From Zingiber officinale (lineage: Eukaryota > Streptophyta > Magnoliopsida > Zingiberales > Zingiberaceae): DNA of 64,000 nt. Positions 1 through 9,936 of the stretch are shown here, one piece after another (position 1 is the first letter of the stretch; each line of letters opens with the position of its first letter). Where the stretch lies: NCBI RefSeq assembly GCF_018446385.1, contig NC_055991.1, positions 117,347,794-117,411,793 on the forward strand, given 5' to 3'. The position numbers were made by a program, and so were the translations under genes. The notes beneath the pieces were generated by a model that was given only the letters and a program-made list of their open reading frames with translations, had not been told where the DNA came from and made no database searches.

Positions 1-106
1 CTTTTTGGTTCTTTTTATTATATTTTTTTTAAAGAAGAATCCACATGAAACCTATTTAATCATGCATAAATTATGTAAAATTTCTAGGGATCCTATGGGT
101 GTTACA
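1..106 (-). repeat. B1 3' LTR, terminal 106 bp
   Basis: Nearly identical to 13898-14003 at the far end of the other B1 LTR, and ending in the same GGGTGTTACA. Only this end of the LTR lies in the window. Confidence 0.92.
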
Positions 107-122
107 ATCCCCCATACCTCAT
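107..122 (-). other. B1 polypurine tract
   Basis: The minus strand reads GAGGTATGGGGGAT directly against the 3' LTR start, the position of the plus-strand primer in LTR elements. B2 has the same tract at 49333-49347. Confidence 0.75.
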
Positions 123-140
123 AAAAGTTCGTCCTCGAAC

Positions 141-568
141 TTAAAATAGCTCCGGGTACTTTTGTTTCATATCATCTTCGCGTTCCCAAGTGGCTTCTTC
201 GAACCGTTGATTTTGCCATAGGACCTTTACTAAGGGTATCTCTTTGTTCCTTAGTCTTTTGACATCCGGTCTAATCTCTGAACCGGTCGAATTTCATAAC
301 TTAGGTCCTCTTGAACTTGTACTGTCTGCGGCTCGATCACTTGGTCCGTGCTCGGAATACATTTCTTTATCATCGACACGTGGAACACGTTGTGGATAGC
401 CGACATTTCTTGATGTAGCTCTATCTCATAAGCTACCTTGACAACCCTTTTCTGAATCTGATATGGTCTCACGTAGCGCGGACTCAGTTTTCCTTTCTTT
501 TCGAACCTCATCACTCTTTTCATGGGAGCTACCTTGAGAAATACCGAATCTCCGACACTAAATTCCAA
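141..568 (-). pseudogene. Integrase C-terminal region with chromodomain (B1)
   Basis: The reading frame carries the post-integrase GDSVFLKVAP region, then the HNVFHVSMIKKC motif typical of plant chromodomain-bearing Ty3 elements. After a one-base frameshift near 275 it continues with VLWQNQRFEEATWE, a chromodomain-like segment, and ends in YPELF with a stop at 141-143. In relatives this module tethers integrase to chromatin and biases insertion sites. The frame has no start of its own; it is the tail of a polyprotein. The frameshift makes it a relic. Confidence 0.85.
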
Positions 569-1338
569 CGGCCTTCGTCGCTTATCTGTATAATTCTTCT
601 GTCGACTCTGAGCAGTTTCTATTCTTTGGCGGATGTTCTGTATCGCACGGGTGGTGTTGTCAATGAAATCTGTTCAGAATCACATCTCCTTCTTTTCACC
701 ACCTTCGTACCAATATATAGGGGATCTATATTTCCTCCCGTACAAAGCATCGTAAGGCGTCATTCCAATAGTAGCTTGGTAACTATTGTTGTAGGCGAAT
801 TCCGCTAAACATAGATATCAACACCAGCTCCCCTTGAAGTCTAAGGCGCAAGCTCATAACATATCTTCTAGTACTTGGTTCACCCTTTCTGTTTGTCCGT
901 CGGTTTGAGGGTGGAAGGCAGTACTGAATAATAACTTTGTGCCAAGATCCTTTTGAACACATTCCCAAAAATATAAAATTAAGCGACCATCTCTGTCAGA
1001 AATAATGGTCTTAGGAATCCCATGTAATCTAATAATTTCCTTGACATATAATTGAGCCGGTTGCTCAATCGAATAGGTCATCTTGATTTCTAGGAAGTGG
1101 GTAGATTTTGTTAATCTGTCCACGATTACCCATATAGCATCGTAGTCGTTTGTTGTTTTGGGTAATCTTGAAATAAAGTCCATAGAGATATCTTCTTCCA
1201 TTTCGGAATTTGGATTGGCTGCAGTACTCCTACAGGTCTCTTGTGTTCTGCTTTAACCCTTTGACAGGTCAGACAGGTACTGACATACTGAGCCACGTCT
1301 CTTTTCATATCGAAGCACCAGAATTTCTTTTTCAGGTC
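569..1338 (-). pseudogene. Integrase core (B1)
   Basis: Contains the CLTCQRVK half of the zinc-binding domain (about 1255-1290) and the catalytic core. The three acidic positions are visible: Asp in ISMDFISRLP, Asp in IISDRDGRL, and Glu in DGQTERVNQ, 35 residues further on. A frameshift near 1195 splits the zinc finger from the core, and stops occur near 854 and between 640 and 700. The first half of the zinc finger (two His) lies in the preceding frame at 1339-1370. Integrase would insert element cDNA into the genome; this copy cannot. Confidence 0.88.
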
Positions 1339-2133
1339 TTAGTACATCTTGGTGGATCCAGGATGCATCACATAGGGTGTTGCATGGGCTTCTTCCAGTA
1401 TCTTCTTTCGCAACTCAGGGTCGTCGGGAATACATAAGCGATACTTGAGGTATAATATTCTACTGTTAGCGATACGGAATCCATCATTCTTTCCCTCTAA
1501 GACTTCTTGCTTGATCCTCTGGATGCTTGGGTCACGGGTTTGCTTCCCCAATATATCGTCGAATAGCATCAGTGCTATAGTCAGGGTAGAGAACTGTCCG
1601 GACACATTTTCGACCCCGTAACGCCAAATTTCTCTTGGTTTCCCAATAAATTCAAACATCAGTTCTGCTTCAGGCCAGAAAATCACTTTTCTCTTACGGC
1701 ACTCTATCGAAGCACCATACTTTCTCAGGAAATCCATGCCCAATATACCATCATAATCCTGCATGTCAAGCACTATTAGATAACAGTAGAGTTCTCTGTC
1801 TGCGATTCTGATGGGCGCGGCTCGCAACATGTGAGTAGATGGCATTACTTCTCCCGAAGGCAGGGTCGTTAAGAATTTGCAATCTAAGGCTTGGGGTGGC
1901 ATGTCTATCTTTCTTGTGAACAGGGTAGAGACGAACGAGTGAGTTGCCCCAGTATTAAATAATACAGTAGCATATTGACTGAAAATAAATATCTGACCTA
2001 TGACAACGGTAGAAGCATTCGCCACATCTTCCTTGATGAGGGAGAAAATTCTGGCATTCGTCGTAACTGGTGGGGCCTCCAATCGCCCTTGACTTATCTG
2101 AGGACCTTCTATCGCAGCCTGCATCAGGTGTAG
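1339..2133 (-). pseudogene. Aspartic protease joined directly to integrase zinc finger (B1)
   Basis: In frame with the upstream gag but separated from it by a TAG stop at 2134-2136. The protease region has the flap-like sequence ILGMDFL, but the active-site Asp of the family DTGA motif is replaced by Asn (NTGATHS). About 25 residues after the KRKVIFWPEAEL motif the protein jumps to the DPSIQRIKQEVLEG segment that belongs just upstream of the integrase zinc finger. About 1.6 kb encoding reverse transcriptase and RNase H is therefore deleted, at roughly 1560-1640. The two His of the integrase zinc finger are at the C-terminal end. Confidence 0.87.
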
Positions 2134-3204
2134 CTATGGGGGAGCACCTCTGTTCTGGACATACTGCTGAGGAGGTGTCTGACTCTGAGTATGACAGTTT
2201 CTGGCCATATGTCCTTCAAATCCACAGTTATAGCACTTATTTGTGCCCATACGACATTTTCCCAGATGCTTCTTCCCACATGTGGTACACTGAGGGAACG
2301 TAGGTTGCTTGCTTGTTGGACCACCCTTAGAGTCGTTCCATTGCTTTCTCTTGCCACTGTGGTTTCCTTTCCAATTGGCTTTGGTGTTTTGAGATTTTTG
2401 TCCTCCTAGCTGGGCTTGACTCTTGCCTTCGTTCAGCGCCTTCAAGTAGTGTTCAGTGATCAGGGCACTGTTGATTAACTCTTCGGCAGTCTGCGGTCTA
2501 TTAACTCCGCCGGCCACATTCAAAGCTATCTCGGGTCTGAGCATCTTCAGCATAAGTCTGACCCTTTCTCTTTCCGTGCTGACCAACTCTGGGCATAGGC
2601 GCGCTAGACGGTTGAATCTCTTCACAGCTTCATTAACTGAGAGGTCACCTTGTCGGAACTCGATGAACTCATCATAGTGCTTGTTCGTCACATGCATGTG
2701 GAAGAACTCCTTGAAGAATTCAGTCTCGAAGTCCGTCCATCTCATTTGATTTACTTGTCTCTTTGCTTTAACTCGGTCCCACCACATTCTGGCATTGTCC
2801 GTAAGGCAGAACGATGCACATTTGATTTTCTCGTGTTCAGGCCAGTCCAATAGCTCCACTATGCTCTCCACAGTCTTGAACCAGACTTGGGTGTCCCATC
2901 GCTCATAGTTATCGGAGAAAGCTTCCAGCTTCAGCCTCTGCCACTGAATCAGATACGCCTCCTGACGAACCATTGGAGCTGGGCCTACCGGTGGTACAGG
3001 TGCCGGTGGCACTGGTGCAGCCGTAGGTATGACGGGCATCGTATTCTGATTCCCTAGTGGGGTAGCAGGGTTCCCTTGCTGATTCATCAAAGTATTTATT
3101 ATCTGCTGCTGTTCTGTGACCTGACGCTGAAGTTCAGTGACTACATGCATCAGATCAGATGGAGGTACTGTCTCATCGGTTATAGTATTACGTCTTCTAG
3201 CCAT
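2134..3204 (-). pseudogene. gag: Gag polyprotein part (B1)
   Basis: Start chosen at the Met of MARRRNT because the B2 copy also starts MARRRNT; a frame-continuous Met lies 11 codons upstream. It has a Gln-rich coiled-coil-like N terminus, a Pro-rich linker, a Ty3 gag (capsid) domain with the MWWDRVKAKRQ and FRQGDLSVNEAVKRFNRLA motifs, and one CCHC zinc knuckle, CYNCGFEGHMARNC, near the C terminus. It ends at a TAG where B2 has CAG and reads on into protease, so gag and pol were one frame here. The capsid domain assembles the particle and the knuckle binds RNA. Confidence 0.9.
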
Positions 3205-3381
3205 GCTTATCTTCATAAATAACAACAAGGCTAGCATAAGTTATTATTAATATTATTCCTAATCTACCATCATGCATACTTAAACTAAAACTGTAACTTA
3301 TCATAAAAAGAAAAATATGAAGTATTCTTACTTGGAGCGATAGGATGTAGGCTTGATGTGTGTGTAGTGGAAAGACAAACC

Positions 3382-3394
3382 TGCTCTGATACCA
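3382..3394 (-). other. B1 primer-binding site
   Basis: The minus strand reads TGGTATCAGAGC, complementary to the 3' end of plant initiator tRNA-Met, three bases inside the 5' LTR end. Confidence 0.92.
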
Positions 3395-4729
3395 AACTGT
3401 AACGCCCGCCCTCCCACTGCTTAAGGAGAGACGGGGTTACTTACTTACATACGTGCATACATATAAAATAATGGCAGTGGAAACAGTAAATTTTTTTCTA
3501 CACTAATCATCATGCTTATCATACTAAACATGTGGACTTACTAGTATTCATGCATATAACTTAATTAATATCAACTACTTGAACATTATTAATGACATCA
3601 TAGGCATACTAACATGAAACATGAAGAACATAAGTGCATAACTATCCATACTAGTTAAAGTACTATCAAAGCATAAAGATAACACATGGTTCATATGCAA
3701 ACTTAGAACTTAGAAACATATAGCAGTTTTCTTCCACCGTGCCACTGCCACACACACTCTTGCCCTTCCTGCTGCTCCTCTTAGTTTAGTCATTCCTTTC
3801 CTTTTTCTGCAGTACAAGGAAACATTAAAACTATACGCCCATAGGCTTAGTAAGTCCCTTTCTACTCACAAAAACCATGAATCATACATGAACATAAAGT
3901 GGTAAATCATAACATAACATGTGAGCGCATAACATAAAGTCATATCATATCATGTGAGAGCATAAACATAAAGTCATATCATATCATGTGAGAGCATAAA
4001 CATGATCATATAAGCATCATAGACATATTTCAAGAGCATCTTAAAGAAGCATAAAGAAAAACATATAACATGAACTTGTAGATGCAAGATGTTCTTTTGA
4101 AAACATGTATCATGAAATGAGTATATGCAAGATGTCCTTTTCGAAAACATATATCATATACATACTTAAACATAATCTCAACATGACGGCCCAGCTTGTA
4201 CCACATACATACATAAATACGCGCATCCTAAATAGATCCAAGGTAGCAAATCTTGAACCTACTAGGAACTAGGACCGTTTCATAGACCATCGACCTAGGG
4301 GCACTTAGGAGCCCATCCCTTTTACTAGGCCCGTTTCATAGACCATCGACCTAGCGGCGCTTATGGAGCCTACCCTTGGTACAAGCCATACAAAGTAAAA
4401 TAGCATGTCATATCATGTCATATCATAACATATCATGTTCTTGTCATATCATAACATTTCATATTCTTGTCATATCATGAAGAGTGCTCTTGATCCCAAC
4501 TTAAGGGAAGCATCTCTTAGGCTTTTCATCTTACATAAGCCTTGCATAAACATAGCATGATGGCACCATGTGCACATAACATATAACATATCATAAAAAA
4601 CATAACATGATAACATGAAGTGCACATATCAATTAACATGGTGACATAAAAATTCATATCATATCATAAGAGTCAACATCATGCATGGTTAAGGTTTTTG
4701 AAACTTCTTACAAGCCCTAAATCATGCTT

Positions 4730-5449
4730 GGCCGAAACATATAAACATACATCATAGATTTTCAAATAACATGGATACATGAAATCAACTACCTAAGTCC
4801 TCATAATCATTAATCATAACATGTAAGACCTTAGGAACCCTAGGTAACTTCTTAACCTTATTCTTCTTATCTTGGCCGAAACATGAAGGCATGTTTTAAA
4901 ATATTCTTTAATTAATTTAAAGCATGAAACTTTTGCAACCTATATAGCATAGTAAGTAAGTCCTTTGGTAACCATAAGTGAGGTTCTAACTCTAATATTC
5001 AACCTTGGCCGAAACCTCAAGGTGGTGTTTCTAGGTTTTTCATGCAACATAAGCCATGGAAAATTTAACCTAACATTGCATAGGAAATCATACATCATGA
5101 GGAAGCATAAAACAAGCATGGTTAGATTTCAAAACCTTGCCCTAGACCTTGTGTTCATCCTTGGCCAAAACCTAAGGTAAGACTCTAGGTTTTATTTATA
5201 CAACATGTAGCATGAAAACTTAACTAACAACATGTAATAAATCATGTATCATGAGGGAGCATAAACAAGCATGTTTTAGATTTCAACACTTTGATTTAAA
5301 CCTTATGTTTCATTTTGGCCGAAACCTAAAATAAGTTCTAGGTTTTATTTATACAACATGTATCATGAAAATTTAACTAACAACATGTAATAAATCATGT
5401 ATCATGAAGGAGCATAAACAAGCATGTTTAGGTTTCAACACTTTGATAT
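4730..5449 (-). repeat. 153-bp tandem array, part 1 (B1 LTR)
   Basis: The landmark GGCCGAAA recurs at 4730, 4874, 5007, 5163 and 5317. Periodicity is irregular on the left and becomes about 154 bp toward the element A insertion point. Each unit ends with the phrase ACAACATGTA…TAAATCATGTATCATGA. Confidence 0.85.
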
Positions 5450-5631
5450 TGTTGGTGCAACCTTAGGTCAAGGTTGACTTGGTTGACCTGACTCGAGTTG
5501 TATTTTGATGTTTGACGATGTTTGACGAGAAGAGAGTTGTATTCTTGATGTTTGACAAGAATAGGTGTTTGGGAGATTGTAGGTGCAACCTTAGGTCAAG
5601 GTTGACCTGGTTGACCTGATTCGGGAAAAGT

Positions 5632-6249
5632 CCAAGCAGGTAGCTTGGCACGCGGAAAGTCCAAGTATGGAGACTTGGCACGGGGAAAGTCCAAACAGGG
5701 AGTTTGGCACGGGGAAAAGTCCTGGTGAGTGAAGCCAGGCAGTCGGAGAAGTCCTGGTGAGTGAAGCCAGGCAGTCGGGAAATCCTGGTGAGTGAAGCCA
5801 GGTGAAAATCCTAGTGAGTGAAGCTAGGTGAAGGTGAAAGTCCTGGTGAGTGAAGCCAGGCATTCGAGAAAGTCCTGGTGAGTGAAGCCAGGCAAGGGAA
5901 AGTCCTGGTGAGTGAAGCCAGGCAGTTTGGAAGTCCTGGTGAGTGAAGCCAGGCAGATTGGAAATCCTGGTGAGTGAAGCCAGGTGAAAACCCTAGTGAG
6001 TGAAGCTAGGTGAAAGTCCTGGTGAGTTAAGCCGGGCAAGGGAAAATCTAGATGGATCAAGGGTGATCAGACATCTGGTGTTGAGAAGGTCAAGTAGGTC
6101 AAGGGAGTGACCGGATACGTGACACGAAAAGGAAGTCCAAGTGAGTCAAAGGGATTGACCGGACACTTGGTGAAGAGTCTTAGCAGGTCAAGGGAGTGAC
6201 CGGATGCTAAGCATGATGTACCAACTGGTCAAGGTTGACTGGAGGTTGG
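5632..6249 (+). repeat. Covarying hairpin array (A 5' LTR)
   Basis: About 19 tandem hairpins. Three short ones come first: CCAAGC/GCTTGG, CCAAGT/ACTTGG and CCAAAC/GTTTGG. Then come 11 units of CCTGG-TGAGTGAAG-CCAGG at 5721-6036, two of which read CCTAG/CTAGG. Larger units follow, with an inner GGTCA/TGACC stem and outer stems CCAAGTG/CACTTGG (6137-6170), CTTAGCA/TGCTAAG (6179-6211) and CCAAC/GTTGG (6221-6248). Stems differ but stay paired. Most units are introduced by AGTCC or a close variant. Confidence 0.85.
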
Positions 6250-6294
6250 TGTGGGAGACTTGGGACTTGGTTTGGGCAAAAACCAAGCTCTGGA

Positions 6295-6648
6295 TCGATC
6301 AGTGGATCGATCCAGCGATACGCTGGGTATCTGATCGGTCTGGTGACCGATCAGATAACGATCAGTGGCTTACTGAGGCTCTTCTGATCAGTCTAGAGAC
6401 CGATCAGAGATGAGCCAACTCTCACAGAGAGTTGGCTGATCGGTCTGGGGACCGATCAGCCTAGAGCCTGATCGGTCCACAGACCGATCAGAGCACGATC
6501 AGTGGCTCTGTGAAGATATGGCTGATCGGTCTGGGGACCGATCAGACTAGAGCCTGATCGGTCCCATGACCGATCAGAGAGGCTCTGGACCGATCAGGGT
6601 GGAGCCTGATCGGTCCAGGTCCTAGCCGTTGCGACACAACGGCTAGTT
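6295..6648 (+). repeat. GATCGGTC palindrome array upstream of TATA (A 5' LTR)
   Basis: Six near-complete copies of CTGATCGGTC-N4-GACCGATCAG plus several half copies, followed by AGCCGTTG…CAACGGCT at about 6627-6647. The array stops about 25 bp before the TATA box, so it occupies the enhancer position of U3. Confidence 0.85.
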
Positions 6649-6671
6649 TCTGTGTCTTCTTCTTCGCAGGT

Positions 6672-6679
6672 TATAAAAG
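6672..6679 (+). promoter_or_regulatory. Element A TATA box (5' LTR)
   Basis: TATAAAAG directly downstream of the palindrome array. It is repeated at 11787-11794 in the 3' LTR. Confidence 0.75.
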
Positions 6680-7158
6680 GAGATCGAGCCTCTGCTTCTA
6701 CTACTTCTTCTCTCTTCTTTCGACTGAGCTGCTAGTGTGCTCTTGAGCTTTGCTGAGTTCCGAAGCTTCGTGTGAGCTTCTCCGACTGGGTTCCTGCTGT
6801 TGTAGGCGTCTCGTGAAGTTGCTGCTTCAACCAGTCGACGAGAAGGCAAGCGTGTTTGTTTTACATTCATATTGTCTTGTGCTTCTTTGTATTTTGTGTA
6901 CTTCTATCTTACTGTTGCAAGAGTTATTGTGGTGAGGTTTCTCCACCCACAAGGAGTATATATTAGCCGGTTCTCCGGGGACTCATCCACCGACGGATTG
7001 ATAGGCTTCGTCCACCTTACGGACACGCCGAGGAGTAGGAGTTTCATCTCCGAACCTCGTTACATCGACGCGTTGAGGTTTGATCTTCTTGTTTTCGTTT
7101 CTTGTGTTTATTTCCGCTGTGCTAACCTAATTCGTAGGAAGAAACGAGAATTTGGGGT

Positions 7159-7187
7159 CGGCTATTCACACCCCCCCTCTCTAGCCG
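7159..7187 (+). other. C-loop hairpin in U5 (A)
   Basis: Stem CGGCTA/TAGCCG closes a loop containing seven C residues, 18 bp before the LTR end. The 3' LTR copy is at 12274-12302. Elements C and G have the same loop with different but paired stems. Confidence 0.75.
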
Positions 7188-7207
7188 CGATCATCGATCC
7201 TAACAAG

Positions 7208-7220
7208 TGGTATCAGAGCA
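7208..7220 (+). other. Element A primer-binding site
   Basis: TGGTATCAGAGCA, complementary to the initiator tRNA-Met 3' end, two bases after the 5' LTR. Confidence 0.93.
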
Positions 7221-7269
7221 AGGCCGCTCTTCATTGGATCAACACCCGGGGGAGCACAAGCGCTAGAGA

Positions 7270-8736
7270 ATGGATCGGTTCGGAGAAGATGTCACAATTC
7301 CACCTTTCTACGATCGCGACGACTTCGCGTTTTGGAAGGTAAGAATGAAATATTTTCTTATGACTAATCTTGAAAATTGGAGTTGTGTTCAATTAGGGTT
7401 CAAGCCTCCGATGGACAAGAAAGGAGAAACCCTAGAGAAGAAGAAGTGGACCAAGGAACAAGTCCACCAATCCCTAGTCAACGATGAGGTATTGAAAATT
7501 TTTGAATTTTCATTACCTAATGATATATTGTGTAAGATAGGTGGTTACAACAATGCCAAGGAATTGTGGAACAATTTGGCCAAGCTCCATGAAGAAAGCT
7601 CCATTTCAAGTCATGAAGAGGAGTCAAGTGAGCTAAGTAGCTCACACCATGGGGATGTGGATTTAGAAGTTGAGGGCCACTCAACATCTAAAGAAGAAGA
7701 GGAGGAGATTTCTTCTTCAAGTTCGGAGCAAGAAGAAGAAGTTTCTACCTCCGAAAGGGATGAAGGAGAGAGCGTTCATCCATCCTCAAACCTAGGTAAC
7801 TCAAGCCATTTAATTTCTAGCAAATTACACATAATGTGCTTTGAGTGTAGGGAGTATGGACATTACAAGAGTAAGTGTCCAAGGAGGATTAGGAAGACTC
7901 CACCGGCACCAAAAGTCAAGGAAGCCGGAATCCCGATACGCAAAGGCAAGGAGCACGTGGTGTGCTTTCAATGCAAGCGAAGGGGACATTATCGGAGCCA
8001 ATGTCCAAGGGGGAGGCAACCTCACAAGGACAAGAGATCGAGCACATGTATAGGGGGAGCTAGGGCAAACCCTAAGGTAATCTCTAAGGCACATTCTTGC
8101 AATTCTAGTAGGATGCATGCTAGTAGCCTTATTGCTATTGTCAAGAATGATAAGCATGTTAATTCTAGGAACCAATATATGTGCTTAGGTGCCAAAGATG
8201 TTAGTCTAGATAAGGATAACACTAGGAAAGCCAACCCTAGGATTAACTCATCTAAGGCTAAGGAGAATCTAGGTAGAAATCCCAAATCAACTAGACACAT
8301 GCCTAGGAATACCTCAAAGAAAAATGATAAATTAAAGCTTGAGGTATTAGAGAAAGAAAATCAAGTCTTGAGGTCAAGACTTGACTCTCTAGAAAAGGCT
8401 CTTGAGGATTTGACTCTAGGGTCTAGGGGTCAAAAACCCAAGTCCAAGGACAAGAAAGGTTTGGGTCACAAACCTAAGTCCCAAGTGGTCAAGCCCACTT
8501 ATCATAGTGTTCCATTCGATTATGGAACAAAATCTAGGGCTAGGAAGACCACCACCAAGGTCACAAGGGGAGTCACCCCTAGAGTTGATCTTGATGAGTC
8601 CCAAATGACCAAGGCTTTAAAGCCTAAGAGGGTCATTAGGAGGGTTGCTAGGGAAGTTATCCCTAGTGAATATTTAGTAAACCCAATGAGCTCTAATAGA
8701 TATTGGGTTCCTAGGAGCATCTTCTCTACCCCATAG
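7270..8736 (+). CDS. gag: Gag-like protein of element A, 488 aa
   Basis: The ATG lies about 50 bp after the PBS. Residues 1-110 match the start of plant copia-type gags: a DUF4219-like segment with FYDRDDFAFWKVRMKYFL and the AKELWNNLAKLHE motif. The usual ~130-residue helical UBN2 part that should follow is absent. Instead there is an acidic Ser/Glu-rich stretch (about 115-170), then two CCHC zinc knuckles, CFECREYGHYKSKC (about 190-203) and CFQCKRRGHYRSQC (about 229-242). A basic region and a short coiled coil (about 355-375) follow. It ends after NRYWVPRS, where protease would begin in a full element. The frame is open throughout, so it may still be expressed. It probably binds element RNA; particle assembly from this protein alone is doubtful. 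Confidence 0.85.
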   Translation: MDRFGEDVTIPPFYDRDDFAFWKVRMKYFLMTNLENWSCVQLGFKPPMDKKGETLEKKKWTKEQVHQSLVNDEVLKIFEFSLPNDILCKIGGYNNAKELWNNLAKLHEESSISSHEEESSELSSSHHGDVDLEVEGHSTSKEEEEEISSSSSEQEEEVSTSERDEGESVHPSSNLGNSSHLISSKLHIMCFECREYGHYKSKCPRRIRKTPPAPKVKEAGIPIRKGKEHVVCFQCKRRGHYRSQCPRGRQPHKDKRSSTCIGGARANPKVISKAHSCNSSRMHASSLIAIVKNDKHVNSRNQYMCLGAKDVSLDKDNTRKANPRINSSKAKENLGRNPKSTRHMPRNTSKKNDKLKLEVLEKENQVLRSRLDSLEKALEDLTLGSRGQKPKSKDKKGLGHKPKSQVVKPTYHSVPFDYGTKSRARKTTTKVTRGVTPRVDLDESQMTKALKPKRVIRRVAREVIPSEYLVNPMSSNRYWVPRSIFSTP

Positions 8737-9936
8737 ATGGGTTAGAGAGTGTCAACTCCGATTAGAAGGGTAGTTAACCCAACTTTGAGGAAATTGACAC
8801 TCAAGGAGCATTTTCAAGGTTTTGAGAACTTTTGAAAATGAAATGAAATTATCATTTACTCCTTTGAAGAGTTAAATGTGCCTAAAAAATTGGAAATTTC
8901 ATTTTTAATCTCAATTGGCACAATTTGGGAAAATCTAGAGAACTCTCGAGGAAAAATGAAACATGCCAAGTTTTGAGGATAAACTTGATCTTTAAGTGTG
9001 GCATGAATTAATCTAGAATTCAAGAAGTGTCAAAATTAGGATTTTGGCATTTTAGGGCAATCAAGGGTTAAATTTTAGGTTAGCAAAGTGGTTAAGGATA
9101 CTTAGATAGGTAATCTAGGTATATTTATTTATGCTAAATCTTGCCATGATTGTTTGCCCTCACATGTCATGATATCATGTTTAGTTTTATTATCATTTGA
9201 AATGTCATGATAATGCTTAGGCTAGTTTATATGTCATGCTCTATTTAAGTTTTCAAACTCTATGCCATGACATCATGACATTGGCACATGTTTTCATTTA
9301 TGATACCATTTTATGCCATGTCATCATCTCTTGCATTAATAATCAATTGAATTGATTTAAGGATGAAAAACACATTTTTGATATTGAGATCAAATTGGTG
9401 TTTAGAAAATGCATGAGAACTTAGCCTAAGTTGACATTAACCCATATCTCACATCAAATTGACTTGAATGTTGTTTGATACACTTTAGATGTGTATGAGA
9501 TATTAGGATCATGAATTAGGATCAAGGTGCATAGTTCTTGTACCTAGATGAGCCTAATTCAAGAAATGGAGGATCATAGGGAAAGCTTGTGTACAAGTCA
9601 TGTACATTTAGCCCTAAGATTATGGTCCTAAATTAAAAGGTTTAAAATCATTTTGAAATTGATTTGGAAAACCTTGATGAAGTCATCTTAGTGATTGCAT
9701 TCATCATTGAACATTGTGATACAAAGTTGAGTTAAACTTGAACTATTTCAAAGTCTCTTGAACTTTGTATTAAGATTGAAAAATGGAAGTTATTTTCATA
9801 GAAAACTATTTTTCCATGATAGTATATGTTATGAGGAATGTATCCTCAAAATTTCACAATTTTTCGAATTTTCTGAAATTTTCTAGGAGTTTCTGAATTT
9901 CGGGAAGGAAATTTCAAAAATTTCCTGTCAGAGTCT

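Larger units (their letters stand above)
5450..7205 (+). repeat. Element A 5' LTR
   Basis: 1,756 bp, bounded by TG…CA. In order it holds a hairpin array, a palindrome array, a TATA box, a transcribed leader and the C-loop hairpin. It is nearly identical to 10591-12320 except for a short deletion near 5605 and one aberrant patch in the other copy. Confidence 0.95.

Noticed and set aside
854-1308. Endogenous pararetrovirus (caulimovirus) integrase or RT
   Set aside because: Caulimoviruses have no integrase; the order gag-protease-integrase with LTRs and PBS is that of a Ty3 retrotransposon.
5463-6060. Minus-strand open frames with repeated LASLTRTF-type peptides (also 10604-11234)
   Set aside because: They are translations of the tandem hairpin array in the A LTRs; no start, domain or conservation beyond the DNA repeat.
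5632-6249. CRISPR-like appearance of regularly spaced repeats
   Set aside because: The genome is plant, spacers are not unique, units are adjoining hairpins, and no cas genes are present.
6872-7342. 156-codon frame across the A LTR end
   Set aside because: It spans the LTR/PBS junction, overlaps the gag start in another frame, and its 3' LTR twin is cut by the flanking DNA.
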